This document shows, one piece after another, positions 8,198-17,408 of a DNA stretch of 64,000 nucleotides. Origin of the DNA: Riemerella anatipestifer ATCC 11845 = DSM 15868. Lineage in GTDB: Bacteria > Bacteroidota > Bacteroidia > Flavobacteriales > Weeksellaceae. The notes under the pieces are model-generated. The model had not been told where the DNA came from and searched no databases. It saw only the letters and a program-made list of their open reading frames with translations. Each line of letters opens with the position of its first letter. Position 1 is the stretch's first letter. The stretch lies in assembly GCF_000252855.1 (NCBI RefSeq), contig NC_017045.1, positions 2,100,088-2,164,087 of the forward strand, in the 5' to 3' direction. Both the position numbers and the translations under genes were made by a program.

Positions 8198-10709
8198 TCT
8201 GCTCTTTGTAGAGTTTTAAAATTCCCAAGATACTTAGTAAGATGAACAGTCCAAAAGCTCCATAAGACCACAGTTTACCTTTGTGCAGAACTTCAGGGTC
8301 AAAAACCATTTTGATAGTATGATTTCCTGCAGGAACATAAACGGCTCTAAGAAGGTAGTTTGCCTTTATATAAGGGACTTCCTGATTATCCACAAACATT
8401 TTCCAACCTTTTGGATAGTAAATTTCGGAGATTACTGCAAGTTGAGGTGTTTTAGACTGGCTCTTAAGCTGTATTTCGTTTGGCTGATATTGGGTAAGCT
8501 GGATATAGGCGGTACTGTCAGGCTGAATGTTTTTGCCATTAAAGTAGCTTTTGTCTTCGGTGCTTACCACGGCTGTTCTTTTGTTATCTATTGTGCCGAT
8601 GGCCTTGATTTCCTCGTTAGGCGTATTAGCCCATAAAATGTCGGAAACAAACCAAGCGTTGCCATTAGCATCAGGGTTAGGATAGGCTTGTGGATTGTCC
8701 GCACTACCTACCACGAAATACTTAGCGTTGAGCATATTCAATACTTTTGGTAATGCTACGGTGTCTTGTTTGCTAAAATATTCGTTGATTAAATCATCAT
8801 ATCTTCTCAGTTTAGCGGCACTATAACCTCCAATAGAAGCTTTGAAATAAGAAGTGTTGGTTTCGCCAAAAGTTCCTAAAGTATTATTGAAAATTCGGTA
8901 ATGACTTTTATCTTTTTCGGCTAAAGTTTCCAAAGTCTTATTGATGTTCACTTGAGAAAGAAGCCCTTGTATGTAAGGATTGTCTCCTGCCTTTCCTATA
9001 AGGTAGTCGTTGTTTTCTGTTTGGAAAGGGTTTTCTGCGAAGGTTTTATCTACAAAATTACTGCTGTTAAGATAACGCTGATTTACCGTCCATAAATCAA
9101 ATAAACTTACTAAACCAATGATAACTAAAGCGATATTTTGAGATAATTTTTCCTTTAAACTAAGCCAAAGTACTATGGCAGTAATGCCTACATATAAAAT
9201 TGCTTTTATAGCATCAGCTCGGAAAAAATGCCATCTTTCGTCTTGTAGATAATTGAGTAGATAGGGTGGGAGATAGGTCTTTTCGGTATCATTGTAAAAG
9301 TTTAAAAGAGATTTGCCTCCTACGAGTAAAATCACCGTAAATCCTAACACAGAAGCCGTAGTATAGATGAGGTACTTTTGTTTTAACTCTTTGGAAAAAT
9401 TTTGATTTTTAAAAAACTGATACAAACCTAAAATCCCAATGAGCGGAAATAAAAGTTCTACCACAACTAGGATAGAAGATGGTGCTCTAAATTTGTTGTA
9501 GAGCGGAACATATTCTATAAAAAAGTCGGTAAGTGGCATAAAATGATGTCCCCAAGCCAACATAATCGTGAGGGCGGACGCTCCCAAAATCCAATATTTG
9601 TATTTTTTTCTAGCAAACACAAATCCTAATACTGCAAGGAAACAAACCACAGCACCCTGATAGGCAGGTCCAGAAGTCATAGGCTGGTCTCCCCAATAGG
9701 TAGGACTGCTAAGCCCTTTGATGATGTTATTAACTTCCTCTTGTGAGGTTGCATTTTCTTGTACAAGTTCTTGGATACGCCCCATCATTCGTTCCGAGTC
9801 TTTTTCTTGGCTTCCGCCTCCCATAAGTCTAGGAATAAATAGGTTGAGCGTTTCTAGCTTTCCGTAACTCCACATGGTAATACTTTCTTTATCCATACCA
9901 GACTTTTCAGTATTGCCTTTTTCGGTGTCTAGAATTTGCTTTCCTCTTACGGTTTCCTTAACATATTCGGCATTTGCCATGAGCCTTTGAGCATTCATAC
10001 CTACCCCTAAAGCAATAGCAAGGGCTAGTACACCAGAAGAAATACCGAAGTGTTTCCAAGTGGTATTGTCTTTAATGGCTCTAAAAAGCTCTGAAATAAA
10101 TAAAAATCCTAATGCTATAAATAGGTAGTAAGTCATTTGGATATGATTCGCTGCTATCTGTAACCCCATAAACAAAGCGGTAACAATGAATCCTAAAATG
10201 TACTTTTTCCTGATATACACTAATAGAATACCTGCAAGTAGAGGTGCAAAATAGGCTACAGTGTGTACTTTACCATTATGCCCAGCAGCGATGATGATGT
10301 AAAAATAAGTAGATAGCCCAAAAAACGAAGCTCCAAGTAAAGCGTACTTCCAATTTCTCACGGCTACCATACCCAGTAGGAAAAATCCTGAAAACAACAA
10401 AAATAAATAATTGGCTGGTTTAGGAAGGAAGTTTAAGATATTATCCACCTGTTTTATAAGGTCGCCTCTAAACTGTGCACCTGTTTGGTAGGTCGGCATT
10501 CCGCCAAACATAGCATCGCTCCAATAGGTTTCAGTGCCGTATTTAGCTCTATAATCCAATAACTCTTTTGCACCGCCCTTGTAGTGTACAATATCGGGTT
10601 GCATAAGCTGTTTACCAGAGATAATAGGATTGGCATAAAGTACAGCGATTAGCACAAAAATAACCAAACTGCCAATGATAAAAATGAGGTTTTTGTTTTT
10701 CAGATTCAT
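8184..10709 (-). CDS. YfhO-family multi-pass membrane protein
   Basis: 841 residues with about a dozen hydrophobic segments. These begin at residues 8-28 and continue to about 540. A large soluble region follows (about 550-790), then a last helix near the C-terminus (GAFGLFILLSILGILKLY). Length and layout fit the YfhO family (GT-C-like membrane proteins); in Firmicutes the founder is linked to lipoteichoic acid glycosylation. The C-terminal KGWKMFVDNQEVP and HTIKMVFDP are typical of the family. It overlaps the glycosyltransferase gene that follows, suggesting joint work on a lipid-linked sugar. Family assignment is firm; the reaction is inferred. Confidence 0.87.
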   Translation of the reverse strand: MNLKNKNLIFIIGSLVIFVLIAVLYANPIISGKQLMQPDIVHYKGGAKELLDYRAKYGTETYWSDAMFGGMPTYQTGAQFRGDLIKQVDNILNFLPKPANYLFLLFSGFFLLGMVAVRNWKYALLGASFFGLSTYFYIIIAAGHNGKVHTVAYFAPLLAGILLVYIRKKYILGFIVTALFMGLQIAANHIQMTYYLFIALGFLFISELFRAIKDNTTWKHFGISSGVLALAIALGVGMNAQRLMANAEYVKETVRGKQILDTEKGNTEKSGMDKESITMWSYGKLETLNLFIPRLMGGGSQEKDSERMMGRIQELVQENATSQEEVNNIIKGLSSPTYWGDQPMTSGPAYQGAVVCFLAVLGFVFARKKYKYWILGASALTIMLAWGHHFMPLTDFFIEYVPLYNKFRAPSSILVVVELLFPLIGILGLYQFFKNQNFSKELKQKYLIYTTASVLGFTVILLVGGKSLLNFYNDTEKTYLPPYLLNYLQDERWHFFRADAIKAILYVGITAIVLWLSLKEKLSQNIALVIIGLVSLFDLWTVNQRYLNSSNFVDKTFAENPFQTENNDYLIGKAGDNPYIQGLLSQVNINKTLETLAEKDKSHYRIFNNTLGTFGETNTSYFKASIGGYSAAKLRRYDDLINEYFSKQDTVALPKVLNMLNAKYFVVGSADNPQAYPNPDANGNAWFVSDILWANTPNEEIKAIGTIDNKRTAVVSTEDKSYFNGKNIQPDSTAYIQLTQYQPNEIQLKSQSKTPQLAVISEIYYPKGWKMFVDNQEVPYIKANYLLRAVYVPAGNHTIKMVFDPEVLHKGKLWSYGAFGLFILLSILGILKLYKEQNATA

Positions 10710-10734
10710 ATCACTTCGTGAGTTTTGTAGCGTA

Positions 10735-10956
10735 TTATTCCTTTATTTCTTCATAGTCTACGGTTTCGGCCTCCCATTTTATATTGCTCTTTTTGGAAGT
10801 GCTTTTTTGCCGAGACTGACTTTGAGATTGTGATTTATTTTGAGCTTTCTGATGAGGAAAATAATTATAGAATTTGTTAAAGAATAACCGTTTTAGGATA
10901 TTCCAAACAAAAAATATAACAATAGTAGTCAAAATTATCTTTAAAATATATTGCAT
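10735..10956 (-). CDS. Small DUF4834-like membrane protein
   Basis: 73 residues from the ATG giving MQYILKIILTTIVIFFVW; an upstream ATG at 11007 would add 17 residues ahead of the helix. There is one N-terminal transmembrane helix, then a basic, glutamine/serine-rich tail (SQSQSQSRQKSTSKK) ending in acidic residues. This fits the DUF4834 family of small Bacteroidota membrane proteins, whose function is unknown. It sits 25 nt upstream of the YfhO gene on the same strand, so it is probably first in that operon. Confidence 0.65.
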   Translation of the reverse strand: MQYILKIILTTIVIFFVWNILKRLFFNKFYNYFPHQKAQNKSQSQSQSRQKSTSKKSNIKWEAETVDYEEIKE

Positions 10957-11046
10957 AATTTGTTGTAAATAATACGGTTTTAAAGAGTTAAAAAAATCAA
11001 AATACACCTACACTAAAGTAATAGAATAGGTGTATTTATAATATGA

Positions 11047-12096
11047 TTAAGGATTAAGCGTAATGCTAGACTGTGTGGTCTGCGTCATCGTTTGGCTTTG
11101 TTTACCATCAGATAAACTTTCCTTTTGTGTAGTAGTCATATTTTGTTTAGACGAAAGAATCCAACCTGTGTTGGCATCTAAAATAATTTTACCATTCTGA
11201 GAACCTTCTACACTAATGCTGTGTGTGATACCTTCTTGCTTTTTAGAGTCAGATTTTTTTGGAATGCCACCTTTTATGCTTACTTCTGCCTTTCCATCAG
11301 CTACTTTTTCTAGTTTATAAGTGGTACTGATTTTTAGCTTTCCGTCAGGTGTTAAATTATCGGTTTCTGTCCAAGTTTCGCCTATTTTAACTCCTTTTTT
11401 AGGCAGAATGTTAAGGCTTTGAGTAAATTGTTCCTTAAACATTTTCTCATTAAACCCTTGCTTGAAACCGTCCATAAATTGTTTTCTTTCTTTGGCATCT
11501 TTGATAAGACTAGTGATGTTTTGTTCCACCTTTTTATAAACTGCATCAAATCCCGAAATAGAAATAACATTCCCCTTTTCGTCCATTTTCATTTGGAGTT
11601 TGTTACCAGAAAGAGCTTTGTTTACCGTCCACATACCTTTTAGTTGTTCCTCTTTTGGTGCAGCTTGTTTGGTATCAATAACTACTGTTTTGCCTTGGGA
11701 AGAAGATTTATTAACTTTTCCTACGAGGTTTACGGTAATATCGTAAGTGCCATTAACAAAATCGTTTACGGTAAAAGTAATTTCATCGGTCATTTCTTGT
11801 GTACCACTAATGCTTTTTCCAGAAGGGTCTTTTACAGTAGTAACATCTTTTTGAAAGGAAGTTAAAGGATAGGTTTTACCTTTTTCTAGTTTAAAAGATA
11901 AAGAGTATACCCCAGCAGAATCAGTGATGGCAGGTTTTGCCTCAGGAATTTTAGCTCCTTCTTCCTGCGGAGTATCTACTGTAATGGTTTCAGCTTTACC
12001 TGTTTCTTTATTGATAACCACTTTGGTTTCTTTGTCTTTTTTACAAGATGTTAATGCGAATGCAACGATGCTAAATGCAATTACTTTTTTAATCAT
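11047..12096 (-). CDS. DUF6263-like lipoprotein
   Basis: 349-residue predicted lipoprotein. The start chosen is the ATG of MIKKVIAFSIVAFALTSC, which gives a lipobox (ALTSC) at residues 15-19; the frame is open further upstream but without a signal. The mature part is rich in beta-strand-like Thr/Lys segments. It contains GETWTETDNLTPDGK and a final TGWILSSKQNMTTTQ region, as seen in Bacteroidota DUF6263 proteins. No enzymatic motif is visible. The gene lies 38 nt downstream of rlmB and may be in the same transcript. Confidence 0.7.
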   Translation of the reverse strand: MIKKVIAFSIVAFALTSCKKDKETKVVINKETGKAETITVDTPQEEGAKIPEAKPAITDSAGVYSLSFKLEKGKTYPLTSFQKDVTTVKDPSGKSISGTQEMTDEITFTVNDFVNGTYDITVNLVGKVNKSSSQGKTVVIDTKQAAPKEEQLKGMWTVNKALSGNKLQMKMDEKGNVISISGFDAVYKKVEQNITSLIKDAKERKQFMDGFKQGFNEKMFKEQFTQSLNILPKKGVKIGETWTETDNLTPDGKLKISTTYKLEKVADGKAEVSIKGGIPKKSDSKKQEGITHSISVEGSQNGKIILDANTGWILSSKQNMTTTQKESLSDGKQSQTMTQTTQSSITLNP

Positions 12097-12134
12097 TTTA
12101 AATATTTCAAATTTTAGTTGTGTTATTTTAATTT

Positions 12135-12911
12135 TTAAAGTCCCATTCTCTGTCTTACCACTTCGTACAAGATAGCCCCGCAAGCCACGGACACATTTAG
12201 GGATTGAGTTTTACCTTCTATTGGTAGTTTTATTTTTTCGTCAGAATGGTGAAGAACTTCTTTAGATATGCCTTTTTCCTCGTTCCCCATTACTAGGGCA
12301 AAAGGAATTTTAAAATCTACATCATAGATTAGTTTTTCCGCTTTTTCGGTTGCAGAAAACACAGAAACACCCGACTGTTGCAGAAAATCTACGGTGTGAG
12401 CTAGATTTTTTTCTTTACATATTTTAACATTGTATAGTGCCCCAGCAGAAGTTTTAATAGCATCTGAATTGATGGGAGCTGCACCTTTTTCTGGAATGAT
12501 GATGGCATCTACGCCTACACATTCTGCAGTTCTACAAATAGCTCCGAAATTTCTAACATCAGTTAGCCTGTCCAAAATGACTAAGAAAGGCGTTTTACCT
12601 TGTTCAAATATTTCAGGGAGTACCGCCTCGATACTATGGAAAGGAATGTCCGAAATAAAAGCTACCACGCCTTGATGATTTTTTCTCGTAAAATGATTGA
12701 GCTTTTCTATAGGTACATAATTAGGACGGATTTTGTGCTTTGCTAAAAGTGCTTTGAGTTCGACATAAATGCTCCCTTGTAACCCATTTTGTAAGAATAC
12801 TTTATCTATGGTTTTACCTGCTTCTATGGCTTCTATTACAGGTCTTAAACCGAAGATGAAATCTTCTTTTTTATCGTTATTTTTTTGGTGCGATGTATAA
12901 TCTTGCTTCAT
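12135..12911 (-). CDS. rlmB: 23S rRNA (guanosine-2'-O)-methyltransferase RlmB
   Basis: SPOUT-class RNA 2'-O-methyltransferase of 258 residues, expected to methylate G2251 of 23S rRNA with SAM. It has the N-terminal substrate-binding domain (FIFGLRPVIEAIEAG) and all three SPOUT motifs: NFGAICRTAECVGVDA, ALVMGNEEKGIS, and IEGKTQSLNVSVACGAILYE, which forms the trefoil knot. The ATG at 12911 is preferred over a TTG six codons upstream. The stop of the DinB gene is 10 nt upstream, so the two are probably co-transcribed. Confidence 0.92.
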   Translation of the reverse strand: MKQDYTSHQKNNDKKEDFIFGLRPVIEAIEAGKTIDKVFLQNGLQGSIYVELKALLAKHKIRPNYVPIEKLNHFTRKNHQGVVAFISDIPFHSIEAVLPEIFEQGKTPFLVILDRLTDVRNFGAICRTAECVGVDAIIIPEKGAAPINSDAIKTSAGALYNVKICKEKNLAHTVDFLQQSGVSVFSATEKAEKLIYDVDFKIPFALVMGNEEKGISKEVLHHSDEKIKLPIEGKTQSLNVSVACGAILYEVVRQRMGL

Positions 12912-12921
12912 TTTCTGTTGT

Positions 12922-13386
12922 TTAGTCAATCATCAATGCTCTTCTCTGTGCTAATATATAGCCGTAGTGCAAGCTTTCGTGTAAGTTGTTGAATATAATG
13001 GCTTCTTTGATACTTTTAATATCTATCCCAAAACTGGTAGAATATGGCGAGTAGTCCAAAAATAGACCATCATCATAGTCTTTCATTAAAACTCTAGAAG
13101 TCTCGGATAGTAGAAATCCTAAATCTTCCACTTCAGAATCCTTTACATCTAGGTTTGGGAGTGTGCCTTTTTTGTATCGTTCTATCCAGTAAGAGTCTAT
13201 CCGAAAAGGGTTACCGCTAAGATAGTAGTGCAACAACTGTTGAGTGGCTACACAATGAGCAATGTTCCAATAGATGTTATTATTAAATCCATCAGGAATT
13301 ACGAGCAATTGCTGCAAAGGAGTGCTTTGCAGTACTTTTAACAGATTTTTTCTGACAGTTTTATGGTTAGAAAAATGATAATTCAT
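12922..13386 (-). CDS. DinB-like four-helix protein
   Basis: 154 residues. The start is the ATG of MNYHFSNHKTVRKNLL; an upstream start would add 11 residues lacking similarity to the fold. The spacing of histidines (WNIAHCVATQQLLHYY near 53 and NLHESLHYGYI near 138) matches the three-His metal site of DinB/YfiT four-helix proteins. Those include thiol-dependent transferases and many uncharacterised members. It is the first gene of a run with rlmB. Substrate unknown. Confidence 0.8.
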   Translation of the reverse strand: MNYHFSNHKTVRKNLLKVLQSTPLQQLLVIPDGFNNNIYWNIAHCVATQQLLHYYLSGNPFRIDSYWIERYKKGTLPNLDVKDSEVEDLGFLLSETSRVLMKDYDDGLFLDYSPYSTSFGIDIKSIKEAIIFNNLHESLHYGYILAQRRALMID

Positions 13387-13586
13387 TTCAACTTTATTAA
13401 AAATGTATTTAATCCTCAAAAATAGTTTAATTAGTTGAAAATGCCAAAGTTTTATTATAAATTAACTATTTTCTAGGGAGAGCTTGGTTAAATACGATGA
13501 ATAAAGGATTTAATTTAACAAACTTTAACACAAATTTAGCTTAATTTATTTTGAAAATATTCTCGAATTATTGCACTTTTACCAAA

Positions 13587-13594
13587 TATTTTTG
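13587..13594 (+). promoter_or_regulatory. -7 box of the Bat operon
   Basis: TATTTTTG fits TAnnTTTG and ends 7 nt before the ATG of the MoxR gene, implying a very short leader. No TTG is at the standard spacing. The 13387-13586 gap is otherwise AT-rich with nothing recognised. Confidence 0.45.
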
Positions 13595-13601
13595 AATAAA
13601 A

Positions 13602-14606
13602 ATGGCAGAATTACATCAAGCGGAAGAAATAAAGATTTTAACTGAACAGATTCAAGTTCAGAACTATCATTTTAAGCTCTTAAAAGAAGAGATGGGGAAG
13701 GTGGTTATAGGGCAGTCTTATATGGTGGATAGATTGCTAGTAGGGCTTTTGGGTAATGGGCATATCCTTTTAGAGGGCGTGCCTGGCTTGGCAAAAACTT
13801 TGGCTATAAAAACACTTTCGGAAGCCTTACAAGGACAGTTTTCAAGGATACAGTTTACGCCAGACCTTCTACCTGCAGATGTGGTAGGTACAATGATTTA
13901 TAATGTTAAAGAGAATGATTTTTCTATAAAGAAAGGTCCCGTGTTTGCTAATTTTGTGTTGGCTGATGAGATTAACCGTGCTCCAGCAAAGGTGCAATCG
14001 GCACTATTGGAAGTGATGCAAGAAAAGCAGGTAACCATAGGTGATGAAACATTACAGTTGCCAAAACCATTTCTTGTAATGGCAACGCAAAACCCTATTG
14101 ACCAAGAAGGAACTTACCTTTTGCCAGAAGCACAAACCGACCGTTTTATGCTAAAATGTAAAATAGAATATCCTGAATTTGAGGACGAAAGAGCGGTAAT
14201 GAGAATGGTGTCTACATCAGATATTCCTAAGGTAACTCCTGTGGTATCTTTGGAGCAAATTTCAGAAGCTAAGCAACTTATCAATAAAATCTATCTAGAC
14301 GAAAAAATAGAGAAATATATTTTGGATATGGTCTTTGCAACTCGTTTTCCTGAGCGTTATGGCTTATCCGATTTAAAAGATTATATCAGTTTTGGTGCGT
14401 CTCCTAGAGCATCTATCGGTTTAGCGGTGGCATCTCGTGCAATAGCCTTTATTAAAGGAAGAGCTTTCGTGATTCCAGAAGATGTTAAAGAGATTGCAAA
14501 AGATGTTTTAAGACACCGAATTGGATTGAGTTTTGAAGCTGAAGCCGAAAATATCACTACAGATGAAATTGTAGATAGAGTTTTAGCTAGAGTTCAAGCT
14601 CCATAA
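13602..14606 (+). CDS. MoxR-family AAA+ ATPase
   Basis: 334-residue cytoplasmic AAA+ chaperone-like ATPase. Walker A is in LLEGVPGLAKTL (about residue 60), Walker B in FVLADEINRA (about 122), and sensor 1 in MATQNPIDQEG. The C-terminal lid contains GASPRASIGLAVASRAIA. MoxR proteins act with von Willebrand factor A proteins in assembling or activating metal-dependent complexes. It heads a seven-gene run with DUF58 and BatA-D, the 'aerotolerance' cluster of Bacteroidota. Confidence 0.95.
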   Translation: MAELHQAEEIKILTEQIQVQNYHFKLLKEEMGKVVIGQSYMVDRLLVGLLGNGHILLEGVPGLAKTLAIKTLSEALQGQFSRIQFTPDLLPADVVGTMIYNVKENDFSIKKGPVFANFVLADEINRAPAKVQSALLEVMQEKQVTIGDETLQLPKPFLVMATQNPIDQEGTYLLPEAQTDRFMLKCKIEYPEFEDERAVMRMVSTSDIPKVTPVVSLEQISEAKQLINKIYLDEKIEKYILDMVFATRFPERYGLSDLKDYISFGASPRASIGLAVASRAIAFIKGRAFVIPEDVKEIAKDVLRHRIGLSFEAEAENITTDEIVDRVLARVQAP

Positions 14607-14636
14607 AACTTTATTTTATTTGATACAGAAAAATAG

Positions 14637-15500
14637 ATGCAGGTAAAAGACATCATAAAGAAGGTTAAGCAGATAGAAATTCGCACCAAAAAAAGGATAG
14701 ATGCGGCGCTTATGGGGCAGTATCATAGTGCTTTTAAAGGGCAGGGAATGGCTTTTTCTGAAGTGAGGCAATATCAGTTTGGAGATGATATTAGAAGGAT
14801 TGACTGGAATAAAACTGCTCGTTTCAAAGAACCCTTTGTTAAGGTGATGGAGGAGGAAAGAGAGCTTACTATTATGCTATTGGTAGATATTTCTGCGTCT
14901 ATGGATTATGGAACAAAGGTTCAACTAAAGAAAGAATTTGTAGCAGAGATTTGTGCTAGTTTAGGATTTTCGGCAGTAGGAAATAATGATAAGGTAGGTG
15001 TGGTACTTTTTGCAGATAAAGTATATAAAGTCATTCCGCCACAGAAAGGTAGGAAGCATATTTTAGCCATTTTGAGTCAAATTTTGTCAGCAGATTATGT
15101 ACCTGCGAAATCTAATATAGATGTAGCTTTAGAATATGTGATGAATGTTTTTAAGAAGAAATCGTTTTTGTTTTTACTATCCGATTTTAATGATGAGATA
15201 GATGAGAAAACATTAAAGGTAGCATCAAGGAAGCATCAATTATTAGGAATAAGAGTAGCAGATGATAAGGATAACGAAATTCCAGATGTGGGATATGTGT
15301 TTTTTCAAGATGTAGAAACAGGAGAAAATATTTGGGTGAACACTTCTAACCGAAGATTTAGATATCATTTTGCCGAAGAACAAAAGCAGAATTTAAAAAA
15401 GATGAAGGAAACTTTTGATAAAAGTTCTGCCCATTTTATAGACCTTAAAACAGGTGCTGATTATACACGAGCATTATATCAATATTTCCAAAGGAGATGA
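14637..15500 (+). CDS. DUF58 domain protein
   Basis: 287 residues with the DUF58 core: FSEVRQYQFGDDIRRIDWN near residue 40, then a degenerate VWA-like fold with the MIDAS-like segment LLVDISASMDYG near 80. DUF58 proteins accompany MoxR ATPases and are thought to be their partners. It lies 30 nt after moxR, and its stop overlaps the next start (ATGA), indicating coupling. Cytoplasmic, with no signal or membrane segment. Confidence 0.93.
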   Translation: MQVKDIIKKVKQIEIRTKKRIDAALMGQYHSAFKGQGMAFSEVRQYQFGDDIRRIDWNKTARFKEPFVKVMEEERELTIMLLVDISASMDYGTKVQLKKEFVAEICASLGFSAVGNNDKVGVVLFADKVYKVIPPQKGRKHILAILSQILSADYVPAKSNIDVALEYVMNVFKKKSFLFLLSDFNDEIDEKTLKVASRKHQLLGIRVADDKDNEIPDVGYVFFQDVETGENIWVNTSNRRFRYHFAEEQKQNLKKMKETFDKSSAHFIDLKTGADYTRALYQYFQRR

Positions 15501-16399
15501 AATTAAGAATAATTTATACATATATAGCAGTATTTTTTTTACAGTGCTTTGGGGCTCAAACACTTTCTTCTAGTCTTACAAAAAATAAAGTAGGAATGGG
15601 AGAGCCTACGGTGCTTAAAATAACCATCAATGGTCTTCAAGGGAAAGATGTAGTGTCTGCTCCTAAAAATGAGTTGTTACCCTTTCATTTTGAAGAAATT
15701 AAAGATGATATAGATAAAAAAGAAGACCAATACACGAGGCTGATAGAGTTTGCCATTTTTGAGGAAGGAACTTTTAAGATTCCACCTTTGGAATTCAAAA
15801 TTGGAGGGCAGGTACAAACAACGATACCTTACGAAATACAAGTGGTAAATACAGCTCAACAAGGAGATGAGGTGAAGGATATTGTGAATAACAAGCAGGT
15901 AGAGCTTGGAGTAAGAGATTATTGGGAGTTGTATAAATATTATGTGTTGGGTATTTTGGGCTTTTTAGCGTTGGTATTTCTGATAGTGTTCTTTATTAAA
16001 TATGGAAGAAAAAAATCGGCAGAGGCTAAATTACCAACTAATAAAATCCTAAAAGCACTAGAATTATTAAAGAAGAAAAAGTATATACAGTCGGGTAATT
16101 ACAGAAGTTTCTATGTGGAACTTATAGAGATTAGTAGGACTTTTTTACAAGAGCAGTACCATATTCCTGCGGAAGTTTTACTAACAGATGATTTGTTGGC
16201 TTTAATGAAAGAAGACTCTAAAATATCAATAGAAAATGAAAAAGTGATAGAGGATGTCTTTTTGAGAGGTGATTTGGTGAAGTTTGCTAAAACCATTCCT
16301 GATGCAGATTTAATGGAAACCGACTATCAGAAAATAGTGGATTTTGTGAAGCGTTCATATCAAGATATAGAATTTGAAAACTTAAGGAAAGATGTTTAA
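15497..16399 (+). CDS. Bat-operon membrane protein
   Basis: 300 residues. A signal peptide (IIYTYIAVFFLQCFGAQ) is followed by a periplasmic beta-rich domain of about 120 residues, one transmembrane helix near 150-170 (YYVLGILGFLALVFLIVFF), and a cytoplasmic helical tail of about 125 residues. This layout matches the BatD-related protein that usually sits between DUF58 and BatA. It overlaps both neighbours (4 nt upstream, 8 nt downstream), so it is part of the coupled operon. Role inferred from context. Confidence 0.8.
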   Translation: MKLRIIYTYIAVFFLQCFGAQTLSSSLTKNKVGMGEPTVLKITINGLQGKDVVSAPKNELLPFHFEEIKDDIDKKEDQYTRLIEFAIFEEGTFKIPPLEFKIGGQVQTTIPYEIQVVNTAQQGDEVKDIVNNKQVELGVRDYWELYKYYVLGILGFLALVFLIVFFIKYGRKKSAEAKLPTNKILKALELLKKKKYIQSGNYRSFYVELIEISRTFLQEQYHIPAEVLLTDDLLALMKEDSKISIENEKVIEDVFLRGDLVKFAKTIPDADLMETDYQKIVDFVKRSYQDIEFENLRKDV

Positions 16400-17384
16400 T
16401 TTTGAGTTTCATAATCCTTGGTTTTTATTACTTTTTTTAGGTTTTATACCTCTTGTTTTTAGAGATTTAAGTCATAAGAAAAGAAAAGGAGTTGCTGTGT
16501 CTTCTACTAAGAATATGCAAGTGATTTCTTATTTTGGAGCGGTGTTATGGCTACTTAAAATTTCTAAATATATCATTCTTTCAGCTCTTATTTTAGCAAT
16601 AGCAAGACCTAGAACTTTTAGTATTTCGGAAGATAGAGATGAGACTAAAGGTATGGATATTGTGCTTTCCATAGATGTGTCGTTGAGTATGTTGGCTAAA
16701 GATTTAGAGCCTGATAGACTAACGGCTCTTAAAGAGATTGCAAGAACTTTCATTAAGCAAAGAACTACGGATAGGATAGGCTTGGTGGAATATTCTGGAG
16801 AGGCGTTGATGAGAGTGCCATTGACTTCGGATCATAGGGTAGTAGAGGAAGAATTGATGAGTTTTAATCCGATGGATTTAGAAGGAGGAACTAATATCGG
16901 CGATGGTTTGGCGGTAGCTGTGAGCCATTTAAGAAAATCTAAAGCAAAGTCAAAAATCATTATTTTAATGACAGACGGCGTAAATACAATAGATAACGCG
17001 ATGTCTCCACTAACAGCAGCAGAACTGGCACGAAATAATGATATTAAAGTCTATACCATAGGTATTGGAAGTAATGGTTTGGCATTGATGCCTACACAGC
17101 AAGATATTTTTGGTAATCTAGTGTTTACAGAGGAACAGGTGAAAATAGATGAATATCTTCTGAGAGATGTAGCCCAAATTACAGGAGGTAAGTATTTTAG
17201 AGCGACCTCTAATGAGAGTTTAAAGCAGATTTACGAAGAAATAGACACTTTAGAAAAGTCTAATATTAAAACCTCTAAGATTTACAATTATCAAGAGTAT
17301 TTCAGATGGTTTTTATGGATAGCATTGGTAACTTTGGTTCTAGATGCTTTGTTGAGATGGAGGGTGTTTAGAGTATTAAATTAA
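16392..17384 (+). CDS. batA: BatA, membrane-anchored VWA protein
   Basis: 330 residues. Two N-terminal hydrophobic segments (WFLLLFLGFIPLVF and a helix near 55-72) precede a VWA domain with an intact MIDAS (DVSLSM near residue 96; the TNIG threonine; LMTDG). A C-terminal helix follows (FLWIALVTLVLDALL). BatA binds metal and ligand through the MIDAS and was first described in the Bacteroides aerotolerance operon. It overlaps the upstream gene and precedes batB by 24 nt. Confidence 0.92.
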   Translation: MFNFEFHNPWFLLLFLGFIPLVFRDLSHKKRKGVAVSSTKNMQVISYFGAVLWLLKISKYIILSALILAIARPRTFSISEDRDETKGMDIVLSIDVSLSMLAKDLEPDRLTALKEIARTFIKQRTTDRIGLVEYSGEALMRVPLTSDHRVVEEELMSFNPMDLEGGTNIGDGLAVAVSHLRKSKAKSKIIILMTDGVNTIDNAMSPLTAAELARNNDIKVYTIGIGSNGLALMPTQQDIFGNLVFTEEQVKIDEYLLRDVAQITGGKYFRATSNESLKQIYEEIDTLEKSNIKTSKIYNYQEYFRWFLWIALVTLVLDALLRWRVFRVLN

Positions 17385-17408
17385 CAAGAGAAACTTTATG
17401 TTATAGTG